Below, in pieces: positions 25,750 through 34,660 of a DNA stretch of 64,000 bases; within the stretch, counting starts at the first letter, position 1, and every line of letters begins with the position of its first letter. Both the position numbers and the translations under genes were made by a program. This DNA comes from Microbacterium algeriense (GTDB lineage: Bacteria; Actinomycetota; Actinomycetes; Actinomycetales; Microbacteriaceae), in NCBI RefSeq assembly GCF_008868005.1, contig NZ_WAAO01000002.1:1219081-1283080 (forward strand), written 5' to 3'. The notes under the pieces were generated by a model. That model did not search any database. It saw only the letters and a program-made list of their open reading frames with translations, and was not told the DNA's origin.

Positions 25750-26690
25750 AGATTCGCGGAGGTGTCGAGGCGATGGAGTTCAGGGACGGCGTCGGAAAGA
25801 GTCGCCGCGGCGGCCTCCCATGTCAGGTCGTCAGATGACTCGAAGTCACCAACTTTAGCGAACGCCACAGCTGTAACGGCGCATCGGAGCGACTCGTGCT
25901 CGCGCCAGTCCCGAGGCATTCTCAGTGTCGCGAGGATTCGCACCATCGACTTCAGTTCGGCGTCTTGAACGAGGCCCTGAAACAACGCGTTTGCCATAAG
26001 GACCGCTCGCCGATGGTCCGTCTGCCAGCTCTGATACAGCAGGGCGAGCCCGACGATCATGGGAAGTAGGCCGATCCACCAGCTGAGAAGCAGTCCGAGG
26101 CTGGCTGCCGTCGCACCAAGCGGAAGCCAGATGGCACGTCGAAAATCGCGCTCGGCGCGCAGGCGGTCATACTCCTGGTACTGGTCCGGCGCCGCCTTCC
26201 AAAGCTGGAGGGCGGTCGCATCAAACCTCGCGACAAGGCGTTCATTGGGGTAATGCAGGGCCATGCTCGCGGGCAGTCCGGCTGCTACGTAGACGCTCAT
26301 TACAGCATCGCCGACCGGACCGAGATACTCGGACACGTCGATCCTGCGTCGAACGAACCTGAAGACTGCCCGTGCCAGCTTTCCTTCCGGGTAGGCGTCA
26401 GCGAATTGCGCACGATAGAACGGCCTAAGCAGCCACCGCGCTACGCCTACGGAGAGCGGTTGCAGTGCAAGCCCGATGAGATATGCAGCAAACGTGAGCC
26501 CGCCGATGATGTACACCAGTGGCACCGCCGCGAGTTGCTCTGTCAGCCAACGCAAACCTGGGATCATGTCGGAGACCGCGTCCCATGCGGGACCCAGAAA
26601 CAGGAACGCTGCAAGAACCCATAGCGCGCCGACCGTGAGCGGTATGCGAGCCTCGCGGAACCCGGGCATCACCGTGGCGAGCAGGTTCAT
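25590..26690 (-). CDS. Membrane protein of unknown function in the repeat-bounded module
   Basis: 366 residues from ATG 26690 with AGGGAGAT nearby. Hydrophobic segments lie at about residues 17-35 (LTVGALWVLAAFLFLG), 55-80 (PLVYIIGGLTFAAYLIGLAL) and 190-225 as a hairpin pair (ATAASLGLLLSWWIGLLPM). Between them is a basic cytoplasmic stretch (RPFYRAQFADAYPEGKLARA), and the last 120 residues are soluble and acidic. Two or more pairs of membrane helices with a cytosolic tail recall effector proteins of defence systems, but no named domain is seen. It converges on the RusA-like unit. Confidence 0.7.
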   Translation of the reverse strand: MNLLATVMPGFREARIPLTVGALWVLAAFLFLGPAWDAVSDMIPGLRWLTEQLAAVPLVYIIGGLTFAAYLIGLALQPLSVGVARWLLRPFYRAQFADAYPEGKLARAVFRFVRRRIDVSEYLGPVGDAVMSVYVAAGLPASMALHYPNERLVARFDATALQLWKAAPDQYQEYDRLRAERDFRRAIWLPLGATAASLGLLLSWWIGLLPMIVGLALLYQSWQTDHRRAVLMANALFQGLVQDAELKSMVRILATLRMPRDWREHESLRCAVTAVAFAKVGDFESSDDLTWEAAAATLSDAVPELHRLDTSANLQTPKNRRALEGVAKRVRDIFRANDEEDEIAVYDARLRKYLKAAEAAGRTAPA

Positions 26691-26779
26691 CTATCTCCCT
26701 CTGCGAATTGGCAAGTGCTCTTAGCCTTGACTGGACGCTAGCGCACCGCATTCCGACGTGATGCCAGGCACAGTGATGT

Positions 26780-26884
26780 GAGGATCCGGCTGATTTCCGG
26801 ACTCCGCCGATCGTCTCGGGAGCTCGCGGATTCCCTTGTGTTTACAGGGACCCGTGCGGTTCGCTTGGTCCGAGTGTAGCCGGT
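26780..26884. repeat. 105-bp direct repeat, copy 2
   Basis: Same orientation as copy 1 (23036-23140), with eight substitutions. Unlike copy 1 it has no tRNA-derived sequence before it. It marks the right edge of the 3.6-kb module and the left edge of the helicase/Hachiman part of the island. Confidence 0.9.
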
Positions 26885-27002
26885 TATCAACGGTCCACTA
26901 CGTAGGATTGAGATGGGTTTGTGGTCGGCGCGAGAGCCTCGAACTTGCAGCCCGATGTAACGCAGACGAGGCGACGCTGGGTCCCGTTCGCGGGCGTACG
27001 AG

Positions 27003-30000
27003 TCAGGATGAGCACCGAACCTCGGTGCGAGCGAGCCCGCCGACCGCATTGTGGAAGAAGACTAAGAACTCTCGCACTTGCCCGGCCGAGATAGTTCCCG
27101 CATGGAGGCCCTCTTGAAGCCGTTGGACGCTCAATCCAGGCTGCACGATGACGATCTTGGAGTCGAGATGCGGCGGTCGTTCAGCGATCGACTCATCCGA
27201 ACGGTCGGGAAGTAGGCCGCAGAGGGCAAGGAGGTCTTCTCGGTCCCCTGCCAGAACAGTAAGACGTGGTGACTCGGCACCTGTCAATCGGCGTCCGATT
27301 CGGTTCCACAGCTGTCGGTCTGTGAGATGACGTCGGCTCTTCGCGGCCTGTTGCGTGACCACTTCCATATCCGTGACCCGCACCCCTGGCGTTGAGTTAG
27401 ACGATGGCTTCGAGTGCCAGAGCTCGATCGACATCCGGCCACCGAGATTCCTTTGGATGACGACGTGATCCGCGATCTCGCCTCCTCCATCGTTGTGCAA
27501 CACCCATCTCGATGCGCCGGGCTCGGGTGTCACTTCCACGAGAGTCTCCTGGACCCATTCGTGAATCGAGTCGGTTCGATTTGGTCGAGGTGTTTCTCTC
27601 GTGATGTCAACGCTTTCCCAGCTACTCGGCACGAGATCAACGTCAGGAAGAAAAGATTCCGTTCGGGGCGGTTGAAAGGTGACAGGCCCCATCGTGCTCC
27701 GCCCATCGCCGAAATAGATGAGGGGCGGATGCGCTTCGAACAGCAGATTGAACGTCGTTGAGTTGCCCATTCCGCGGTGGAGCTCTTCCGACCCGCCCAG
27801 TGTAGTGAATTTGCCATTCACCGTCATCTCGGCAGTCCACACATCAATGCCCTCGTCCCGCGGGTCATAAACCCGGAGAAAGACTTGGCTCTGCGTGGCC
27901 TCCCGGTCTGCCAGCGGCGCAATCTCCAGTTCCTCGATCGGACACCCGTCTGGGAGCGTGTATGAGGCCCCCAGAAGTGCTGGGTTCAATTCCACAGCAA
28001 TGACTGGAGGATGGAACTCGTCGGTTCTCGCACCCTTCGAGACGTTGGGTAACAGTGGGCCCGATTCGGTGGGTCTCGGGAACCAATAGCGGCGGGCGAG
28101 ATCGACCACAAAGGCTTCGTAGTCGCGCAGTCCTAAGTATCGAGTCTCCCAGTACTTTGATTTGTTCACAGCAAGACCTGCCGTGGTCGCCTGGCCTGAG
28201 TCCACTCGAACTTGGGCCATCGCGTGGCCAAGTCCTCGTCCGTTCGTGTCGGCTTCACGTAGGCCTCGATCGATCCCGCTTCCCGCGAACGTCGCATAGG
28301 CTGGCGTGCCGGGCACGGCCGCGAAAGTGTTTCGTACGCCCACCGAGGAGACAGACAGACGCTCCACGCTGTCAAATGCTTCCTGGAGGAACCCAGGATT
28401 GCCGTTCCTCAGGATGTTCGATGGATCGAGAATCTCTCGGATCGCGTTGAGGAGTCCTAGATCTTGCGCGTTCAGCAGCAGGAGATGAGAGCGGTTGATG
28501 TCTGCGCTCTTCTGCCAGCTCACAACGGCTAGCTCGAAGACGCTTCGGGTGAGTTCGGTGCCTGAGTACCATTTGGGCTTCTCAGTCTCAGACGTAATGA
28601 TCACCAACTGTGTTGCGTGTTGGTTGAGGCCAGCGTATGCAATGTGCCGCCCCAGAAGGCGTTGACCTGCCTGCAGACCGTCCGGCACTCCTTCTCCAAA
28701 CCCGGGGTCGAACGGAACCCCACGCGGCACCTCCAGCAGCACTGCGCGCGTCAGCGGCTTGACGGCCGCCAGGTCGAAGCTCTCCGGCGGATCGTCGAAC
28801 GCGCTGAGGTACTCCCGGTCTCGCCGCTCACGCTCAATCTCCTCATCGATCAGGGTCGGGAGTATCGTCGCCCAGTCAGCGTCTTCGCGGTACAGCTCGC
28901 GTAGCGCCCCTTGAAGAGCTGGGTAGACATCTTCGTCATGGACGGTGACCAGAACGGACTGCTGCGGGTACTCCGCATTCGCGCGTGCGAGGCGCCCAAT
29001 GAACTGCATAGTGGCCGGTGTCGACTTGTGCTTATCGTGATAGCCAACGATCCGCAAGTTTGGAACATTCACGCCCTCGCCCAGCATGTCCACTGCGACA
29101 ACCGCGCGGATCCTGCCCGCGCGCCAACCGCCGAGAATATCCTCGCGATCTGCAATCGATGTCGAGCCGATGAGTACCTGGGCGTCTACTCCCTTCCTTG
29201 CATAGATCGCCTGGACGATTCCAGCACGCGCGACGGTGTTCACACGTATCAGAGCGACGCTCGTCGCATGTTCAGCGAGGGACAACTGGCTGGCAACCTC
29301 CGCTGCGATCGCCTCATCCTTTGCCTCGTCCGTGATTGGCGACCCGAGTTCAAGTACCCGCGGAAGCACCGAGTGGAAGATACCCTCGGCAATTGCCGCG
29401 CGCAGCGGAAAGTGATAGGCGTGCGTTCCCGGTAGCAGCTTTCCGTCGGCACGGCGCGGCGTCGCCGTGAGCAGGACCGCTCGAGCGCTAGGAAAGTGGT
29501 CGAGGATTGCCCGCCACGTTTTAGCGGGCGCGTGATGGGCTTCGTCGATGATGAGGAGATCGAAGAGTCCTGGATCAGGAAGATCCGCTTCATCCATGTG
29601 GTCTGGACTGATCGAATTGGGGAGCGCTACGACAACGTCGACTTGCTGGAGACGAGACCAGTCAATGTTGCGTCCTTTCACCTCCTCGACGATCGGTCCA
29701 GGACTCGCACGATTAAGTGCTCCCACGGCCAGGAGATCCTGTTGACTGCGAAAGGCCGCGCTCAACTGACCCCTAAGCTCCGTACTTGGCACTACAACGA
29801 GCGTCCTCTTAGCCCTTGCTAAGTACGGAAGCGCAGTCGCTATCGCAGTCTTTCCCGATCCGGTGGGGATCGAGACAAGCAATCTTTCTTCTGGTTCCAG
29901 CGTCCATTGACTTGAGATCGCCGCTAGTGCACCGACCTGCGGGCGTCGCCAGGCCGGATCACCGGGCTTTCGCATCAACGCGAAATCGACGTAGTCACTC

Positions 30001-30023
30001 TCGTAGTGCGACACGCGAAGCAT
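27003..30023 (-). CDS. SF2 (DEAH) helicase with C-terminal nuclease-like domain
   Basis: 1006 residues from ATG 30023, preferred over GTG 30029 because AAGG lies 8 bp upstream. RecA1 holds IPTGSGKTAI (Walker A, about 53-59) and LLIIDEAHHAP (about 160-163). RecA2 ends QFIGRLARANAEYPQQSVLV (motif VI). About 500 uncharacterised residues follow. Near 840-875 comes LHNDGGGEIADHVVI, then MSIELWHSK, and later GVRVTDMEVVTQQAAKS, a pattern like PD-(D/E)xK nucleases with Asp then His-x-Lys. Restriction-type ATP-driven DNA degradation is plausible. It resembles stand-alone defence helicases rather than a named system. The right-hand neighbour is a methyltransferase remnant. Confidence 0.85.
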   Translation of the reverse strand: MLRVSHYESDYVDFALMRKPGDPAWRRPQVGALAAISSQWTLEPEERLLVSIPTGSGKTAIATALPYLARAKRTLVVVPSTELRGQLSAAFRSQQDLLAVGALNRASPGPIVEEVKGRNIDWSRLQQVDVVVALPNSISPDHMDEADLPDPGLFDLLIIDEAHHAPAKTWRAILDHFPSARAVLLTATPRRADGKLLPGTHAYHFPLRAAIAEGIFHSVLPRVLELGSPITDEAKDEAIAAEVASQLSLAEHATSVALIRVNTVARAGIVQAIYARKGVDAQVLIGSTSIADREDILGGWRAGRIRAVVAVDMLGEGVNVPNLRIVGYHDKHKSTPATMQFIGRLARANAEYPQQSVLVTVHDEDVYPALQGALRELYREDADWATILPTLIDEEIERERRDREYLSAFDDPPESFDLAAVKPLTRAVLLEVPRGVPFDPGFGEGVPDGLQAGQRLLGRHIAYAGLNQHATQLVIITSETEKPKWYSGTELTRSVFELAVVSWQKSADINRSHLLLLNAQDLGLLNAIREILDPSNILRNGNPGFLQEAFDSVERLSVSSVGVRNTFAAVPGTPAYATFAGSGIDRGLREADTNGRGLGHAMAQVRVDSGQATTAGLAVNKSKYWETRYLGLRDYEAFVVDLARRYWFPRPTESGPLLPNVSKGARTDEFHPPVIAVELNPALLGASYTLPDGCPIEELEIAPLADREATQSQVFLRVYDPRDEGIDVWTAEMTVNGKFTTLGGSEELHRGMGNSTTFNLLFEAHPPLIYFGDGRSTMGPVTFQPPRTESFLPDVDLVPSSWESVDITRETPRPNRTDSIHEWVQETLVEVTPEPGASRWVLHNDGGGEIADHVVIQRNLGGRMSIELWHSKPSSNSTPGVRVTDMEVVTQQAAKSRRHLTDRQLWNRIGRRLTGAESPRLTVLAGDREDLLALCGLLPDRSDESIAERPPHLDSKIVIVQPGLSVQRLQEGLHAGTISAGQVREFLVFFHNAVGGLARTEVRCSS

Positions 30024-30299
30024 GGGCACACCTTAGCGCGACCGCGCCCTGGCCCAGCGTTGCCATCGCGCGAGTGATGCTGAACCGTACTGAGGCACCG
30101 CGCGCGTCTTCAGGCGCTGCTCGCGGTGGCGTTGGCGACATGCAGAAGAGTGCCGATGGCCGGTGTTCTGATGAGCTCTTCTTTCCTCCGTATGACTTCG
30201 GGCGCGATGAGTTCTTCCAGGACGTTATGCGGCGCGATCGCTAGTGCGTGGCTGACGGATTCATCCACCCAGCGTCGGCGCATCAGACGGCCGGATGAG

Positions 30300-30618
30300 A
30301 TGCGTGTCCTCGATGACGGGCGCACCGGAGAGTTGAGCGGTACGCCCTCCGACAACCTGCTCATCCACGGCGACTCACGTGACGCACTGCGCTCGCTCCT
30401 CGAAATGCCGGAGTTCGCCGAGCAGGTCAAGGTCAAGGTCAAGGTCAAGCAGGTCTACATTGAGGCGACGCCCAGACGTATCGCGACGCTCCGAGAAAGA
30501 TCAGCTGGTGGTCGGAGCGGGCACAGCCGTCATTCCAGAAGCAGGTTGGCTTCAGAGCACGTGCGCGTCCATACAGTTGCTAGACGGAGGGTTTCAGCTC
30601 CGAAAGAAGTACCGCTAG
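30300..30618 (+). pseudogene. Remnant of an adenine/cytosine DNA methyltransferase
   Basis: From ATG 30300 the frame reads MRVLDDGRTGELSGTPSDN then LLIHGDSRDALRSLL, as at the start of Mod-type N4/N6 DNA methyltransferases just before the catalytic DPPY motif. It continues to VKVKQVYIE, where VYIDPP would be expected, then loses similarity. About 140 bp later a second frame ends with QLLDGGFQLRKKYR and a stop, which looks like the C-terminus of such a gene. Most of the gene, including the catalytic and recognition regions, appears deleted. A minus-strand frame below 30300 (30110-30298) may be debris of another gene. Confidence 0.6.
30425..30448 (+). repeat. Hexanucleotide tandem repeat (GGTCAA x4)
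   Basis: Four perfect copies of GGTCAA lie inside the methyltransferase remnant and encode Val-Lys repeats where an intact gene has about one. The unit is six bases, so copy changes would not shift the frame. Confidence 0.9.
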
Positions 30619-33581
30619 ATGAGCCCCCTGATTGCCACGTCCGCAACGGTGCGCTGGTAGACCAGATCACCCAGGCGAGGAAGCCATGTGTCAGTGTCCG
30701 CGAGAAGGTCCCGGGCGATCGTCCACGGGGTTGAAAGCGAAAAGAGGTTCCCGGGCGAGCTCATCGCCGAGTGCGCGCCAAGTTTCACTGCAGCGGCCCG
30801 GTGTCGGACCCCCTTGGCCATCAGTTCACGAGCAGCCGCGGTGGAGACACCGAACCGCAGGAAGTCCGGGAACGAGGTGACCGCTGGGGCGAGAGTGACG
30901 CCCTCCGACGTCAGGTGCTGCTGGAGGATAGCCACTGCTTGCTCTACCAGGGTCACCAAGTCGAACAAGACAAGCTTGGCGTGGATGCGCAGCAGCACGT
31001 CAATGCTGACTCCTGCGCGTGCTGCGAGCGCTGTGAACGGCAGCCCCTCTAGCCAGGCCAGCAGTAGCTCAGACAGGGATGCAGCGAGGTCGGTTACGTC
31101 CGTCCGCCGGTACACGGTCTCCGCTTCCCGGGTGAACCCGGGCTGCTCGAGTGCCCAGTCGACAACGAGGCGTACCAGGTTAGGGTCCAGTGGTGACTCA
31201 ATGCTCTCCCAGTCCGCATACCGGGGCAGGAGCCCATCGAGCACTGCGTCGACCAGACGAGGTCGTGCCGACGTCTCCTGCGCCAGCGAGAGGCGCCCGG
31301 ACGCCCGCATCTCGACTAGGCGTTGCGCGCGGAGCTCGAACACACTGAACAGCATCTGCCGTTCCTGCTCCGTGGCCCGTGCCGCAGCGAAGGTCTCCGC
31401 GGCGAGCGTTTCGGCGATGCTGACGAACTGCTCCGCACCCAGCTCGTCTCGAATCAGCTCGATTAGCGCCGCATCAATCCCGTCGACGAGGGAGAACAGC
31501 ACTGGGCTCGCTTCCAGCACCCGATTGGTGAGTTGCAGTTGCTGGCGGGCGAGCGCGCCTTCCAACCTCTGTACCAAGGTGATCAACGCTCCCGCAACCG
31601 GTTCACCGGGCTGTCCTTCTGCGACAGGGCTGACGACCGTCCAGTCATCGGGGTTCGCGCAGACCACCAGCCCGCGTGTCGAGCTTCCCGCCCGCCCTGC
31701 TCGACCGACCAGATTCTTAATGTCGCGGGCGAGCATTGCCTCGGGTGCGCTTCCGTCGGAGCTGCGCTTCACGGAGTAGAGAACCATCGTCCGCAACGGC
31801 AGATTCACGCCCTCCGCCAACGTGCTCGTGCACAACACCATAGGTATACGCCGGTCCGAAACCAGCTCCTCGAGAACCTCGCGGGTCTCCTGTGGCACGT
31901 CGCCGTGGTGAACGATCGCGCCCTCGCGGAGTGCCCGCGTTCCCACCCAGTCGTCGCCGAACTCTCCGGTCAGATACGCCACCGCTGATTCGACGGCCGC
32001 GTCGTCCGTCACATAAGCCATCGGCTTCGGCAGGTCGAGACCTGCTGCGATCTGCTTGAGGAGCTCGTTGGCAAGGCCCAGAACGCCCCGGTTGCCGCCC
32101 TTCTCCGTCGCGAACACAGCAACCGGACCCAACGTCAGCGCCTTCCGTGCTGTGGCCACCGCCAAGGTCTTCGTGGAACCGTAGTCGTAGGTGTTCAGTC
32201 GCCCCGTCGACGGGTTCGTGAACTGAAAATCCTCCAGGCCCAGGAACTCCGGCAATGTGTGCGACGGTAACGAGGTGGACGGCTCGTGCAGCTCCAGTCC
32301 GACCTTACGTTGTCGACCCGAACCAGAAGGGCGCAGCACCGCGAACTCCGCCACCGCTGGCCGATACTCACTGCGCACCACCGTACCGTCGGAGCCGCCC
32401 AGCCAAGTGTTGATCTCTTCCACGTTGGGGACGATCGCTGACACGAACACGATCCGCGGGGCCGGGGTTCGCGCCTTCAGCCGTGCCAGCAGCAGCTCCA
32501 GCCCCACTCCGCGAGACTCGCTGTCGAGAAGGTGCCCTTCATCACAGACGACCAGCGAGATCTCCGACAGCAATTCCGGGTGAGCGCCGACGAGCCCGGT
32601 CAAGGCTTCCGGCGTGGCGATGATGACGCGGACCTCTTCCAGATCGTCGCTCTCCTCGATCCCCGGAACCGTTCCGCCGTACACCGTCCGCGACCGTAAC
32701 CCCATTGCCGTCAGGTGCCGGCCGACACTGCCGCGCAGCTCACGGGCCAACGCCCGGTACGGAACCAACAGCACCGCCTTGCTCTCTGGGAAGCGGCTCA
32801 GATGGTCGAAGATGAGCGTCTCTGTCAGCGCGGTCTTGCCTGCTCCCGTCGGCATCTGCAATGAATATGACTCAGAACTCGTCAGCAGTCCCGCATCGAT
32901 GGCTTCCATCTGCGACGGGAAGAAGTCCCACACCGGCTGCGTGCGGTCCAGGAACGACTCCACCAGAGGATCCCACCGCCGCGTCGCCCCGTCGGGGAGA
33001 ACCGCGCGAAGATTCGTGCGCTGGAAGCGCTCAACCAGAACCGCATACAGGCGATGGGCGACCCACTCGTCAGGACCAACATCCAGCGCGCGACCCGCTT
33101 CCTCCTGCGCGGCGACAACCACCTCGTTGACAATGCTCGTGTTCCCGGCTCGGACCGCGTCGACCAGCACCTGCGTCGAGAAAGAAACAGGATTCGCAGA
33201 CCGAGTGAGGAGCTCGTACGCCGCCCGCTGGGCATCGACCTCCCAGAACTGCGGATCGGCGAGTCGCATCGTCATCACCGCCGAGGCAGGATAGCCGCCC
33301 TGATAGAACGCAACCGCCGCAAAGAACAACCCATCCGCACGAGCACCGTCCCGTAGATCCCGGCTCACCGTCTCAAGTGCACGACCGAGCGATGCCCAAT
33401 CCAGCGGCTCCCCGCCCCCGGCACGCACCATGTCGAACAGCTCGCCGACCAGAGAGTAGTACAGGTCCGTCGTGCGATTGTCGAGGTAATCAAGTTGTCC
33501 CAGGTGGGTCGACAACCGGAAGTCCACAATCGTCTGCTGTGTCTCCGCATCTGCGATCCACCGACCCAAGCTTTCTCTCAC
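30615..33581 (-). CDS. hamB: HamB-like helicase of a Hachiman system
   Basis: 988 residues starting at GTG 33581, whose last two bases are shared with the hamA TGA. An N-terminal helical region (1-235) precedes a Ski2-like SF2 motor: LQMPTGAGKTALTET (Walker A, 244-250), VVCDEGHLLDSE (DEGH, 347-350), ATPEALTGLVG (motif Ib), ATEKGGNRG and the motif V/VI region LAEGVNLPLRTM then LVGRAGRAGS. The C-terminal third is helical. In Hachiman, HamB senses aberrant DNA ends and releases HamA to degrade DNA. Size, DEGH box and the coupled DUF1837-like partner all fit. The gene ends beside the methyltransferase remnant. Confidence 0.85.
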   Translation of the reverse strand: MRESLGRWIADAETQQTIVDFRLSTHLGQLDYLDNRTTDLYYSLVGELFDMVRAGGGEPLDWASLGRALETVSRDLRDGARADGLFFAAVAFYQGGYPASAVMTMRLADPQFWEVDAQRAAYELLTRSANPVSFSTQVLVDAVRAGNTSIVNEVVVAAQEEAGRALDVGPDEWVAHRLYAVLVERFQRTNLRAVLPDGATRRWDPLVESFLDRTQPVWDFFPSQMEAIDAGLLTSSESYSLQMPTGAGKTALTETLIFDHLSRFPESKAVLLVPYRALARELRGSVGRHLTAMGLRSRTVYGGTVPGIEESDDLEEVRVIIATPEALTGLVGAHPELLSEISLVVCDEGHLLDSESRGVGLELLLARLKARTPAPRIVFVSAIVPNVEEINTWLGGSDGTVVRSEYRPAVAEFAVLRPSGSGRQRKVGLELHEPSTSLPSHTLPEFLGLEDFQFTNPSTGRLNTYDYGSTKTLAVATARKALTLGPVAVFATEKGGNRGVLGLANELLKQIAAGLDLPKPMAYVTDDAAVESAVAYLTGEFGDDWVGTRALREGAIVHHGDVPQETREVLEELVSDRRIPMVLCTSTLAEGVNLPLRTMVLYSVKRSSDGSAPEAMLARDIKNLVGRAGRAGSSTRGLVVCANPDDWTVVSPVAEGQPGEPVAGALITLVQRLEGALARQQLQLTNRVLEASPVLFSLVDGIDAALIELIRDELGAEQFVSIAETLAAETFAAARATEQERQMLFSVFELRAQRLVEMRASGRLSLAQETSARPRLVDAVLDGLLPRYADWESIESPLDPNLVRLVVDWALEQPGFTREAETVYRRTDVTDLAASLSELLLAWLEGLPFTALAARAGVSIDVLLRIHAKLVLFDLVTLVEQAVAILQQHLTSEGVTLAPAVTSFPDFLRFGVSTAAARELMAKGVRHRAAAVKLGAHSAMSSPGNLFSLSTPWTIARDLLADTDTWLPRLGDLVYQRTVADVAIRGLI

Positions 33582-34390
33582 GCGACATCCTCGACGTCTT
33601 CTGCGGTCAACAGCGCGGCGTCGAAGACCCGCTCGTAGGTCTCCTTCAAGTCAGGGACCGAGATCACGATCAACGCCCGCTCGCTAGGAGGAGGGGGGAC
33701 CACACCGATCAACTCGTCGGCGACCAGGCTCGCGCAGATAACTGCCACCGCGCGGAACTCCCGTGTCGCCTCCGGATGGTCTACAGGGTGGATGAATCTG
33801 TCCAGCTGCTCGATCGAGATAGTGGACAGCCCCGTGTCGATCGCTCGTTCTTTGAGCCAGTTCAGCGTCTTCACGAACCGTCGTGAGCTGTCCTTCTCCG
33901 AGTCCGCGATCGCACTGGCGATGGGCGTCGACGTACCGCTGGTGGACTTCGTCTTCACCTCAGCACAGATGATCCGATCATCTGCCGACGCCGCTGGCCA
34001 CTGCGGAAGGATCATCTGCACCACATCAGAACCGGGAGCAGGCTTCGTGCGATCCTGTTTCAACCGCCACTTCTTCGGGTCCAGAACGACCCCGGGATGC
34101 TCGCTCGCAGCATGGAACAGCGCCGTAAGGATCTCACCGAAGTCACCCGCCATCGTCGATCCACGATCTGGAAGCTTCGACTCAATGATCGTGCGAGCAG
34201 ACACCGACGTGTCCGCGATTCGGGCTTGCAGACTCGGATCAGAGATGTAGCACCGCCGCACCGGAACGCCCAGACGATCCGCGAACGTCGCAGCCTGCTC
34301 CACCTCAATCTCGATCACCGTGAACGGCGCACTCTGGGTCGTCGAGAAGACCTCCCCGAGGGCCTCGAAATCGAGCTCTAGCTCCAGCAC
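33578..34390 (-). CDS. hamA: HamA-like nuclease (DUF1837) of a Hachiman system
   Basis: 270 residues from GTG 34390. The nuclease core is visible: GDFGEILTALFH (Glu86), WRLKQDRTKPAPGSDVVQMI (Asp122) and IICAEVKTKST (Glu144, Lys146), the E...D...ExK pattern of a PD-(D/E)xK enzyme and of DUF1837. In the resting complex HamA is held by HamB; on release it degrades phage and host DNA, causing abortive infection. It is the first gene of the pair and couples to hamB through a 4-bp overlap. The flanking gap 34391-34660 must hold the promoter. Confidence 0.82.
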   Translation of the reverse strand: MLELELDFEALGEVFSTTQSAPFTVIEIEVEQAATFADRLGVPVRRCYISDPSLQARIADTSVSARTIIESKLPDRGSTMAGDFGEILTALFHAASEHPGVVLDPKKWRLKQDRTKPAPGSDVVQMILPQWPAASADDRIICAEVKTKSTSGTSTPIASAIADSEKDSSRRFVKTLNWLKERAIDTGLSTISIEQLDRFIHPVDHPEATREFRAVAVICASLVADELIGVVPPPPSERALIVISVPDLKETYERVFDAALLTAEDVEDVA

Positions 34391-34660
34391 AACAAACCCC
34401 TATCCGCGCAGCCAATTCACCAAGACACACCGTCTGCCAGCCCGACACTACGAGATACATTTCAATACAGTCTGCTGGAAAGCCCGGAGAGAACCGAGCC
34501 GCAGCGTCTCCGTTGCTCGCCAGGTGCAGAAACCAGCGGCCCCCGACTTCCTTTGTCAAGACGGACAGGATGCGTCGGTACGCGCAACCCGCTGGATTCC
34601 GCGGACATCTGGCACCGGTATCGACCTATGTCGTCCGGCACGTCGGCCACTGTTGGCTGA

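Noticed and set aside
26780..26884. Second attL-type site
   Set aside because: The 105-bp repeat is present but no tRNA-Pro-derived core precedes it.
27003..30029. DISARM, Zorya or type I/III restriction assignment of the large helicase
   Set aside because: None of the partner genes (drmB/C, zorA/B, HsdS or intact Mod) is next to it; only a deleted methyltransferase is.
30110..30448. 112-codon minus-strand gene
   Set aside because: The lower part looks protein-like, but the rest is antisense to the methyltransferase remnant and there is no start signal; at most a fragment of another gene.
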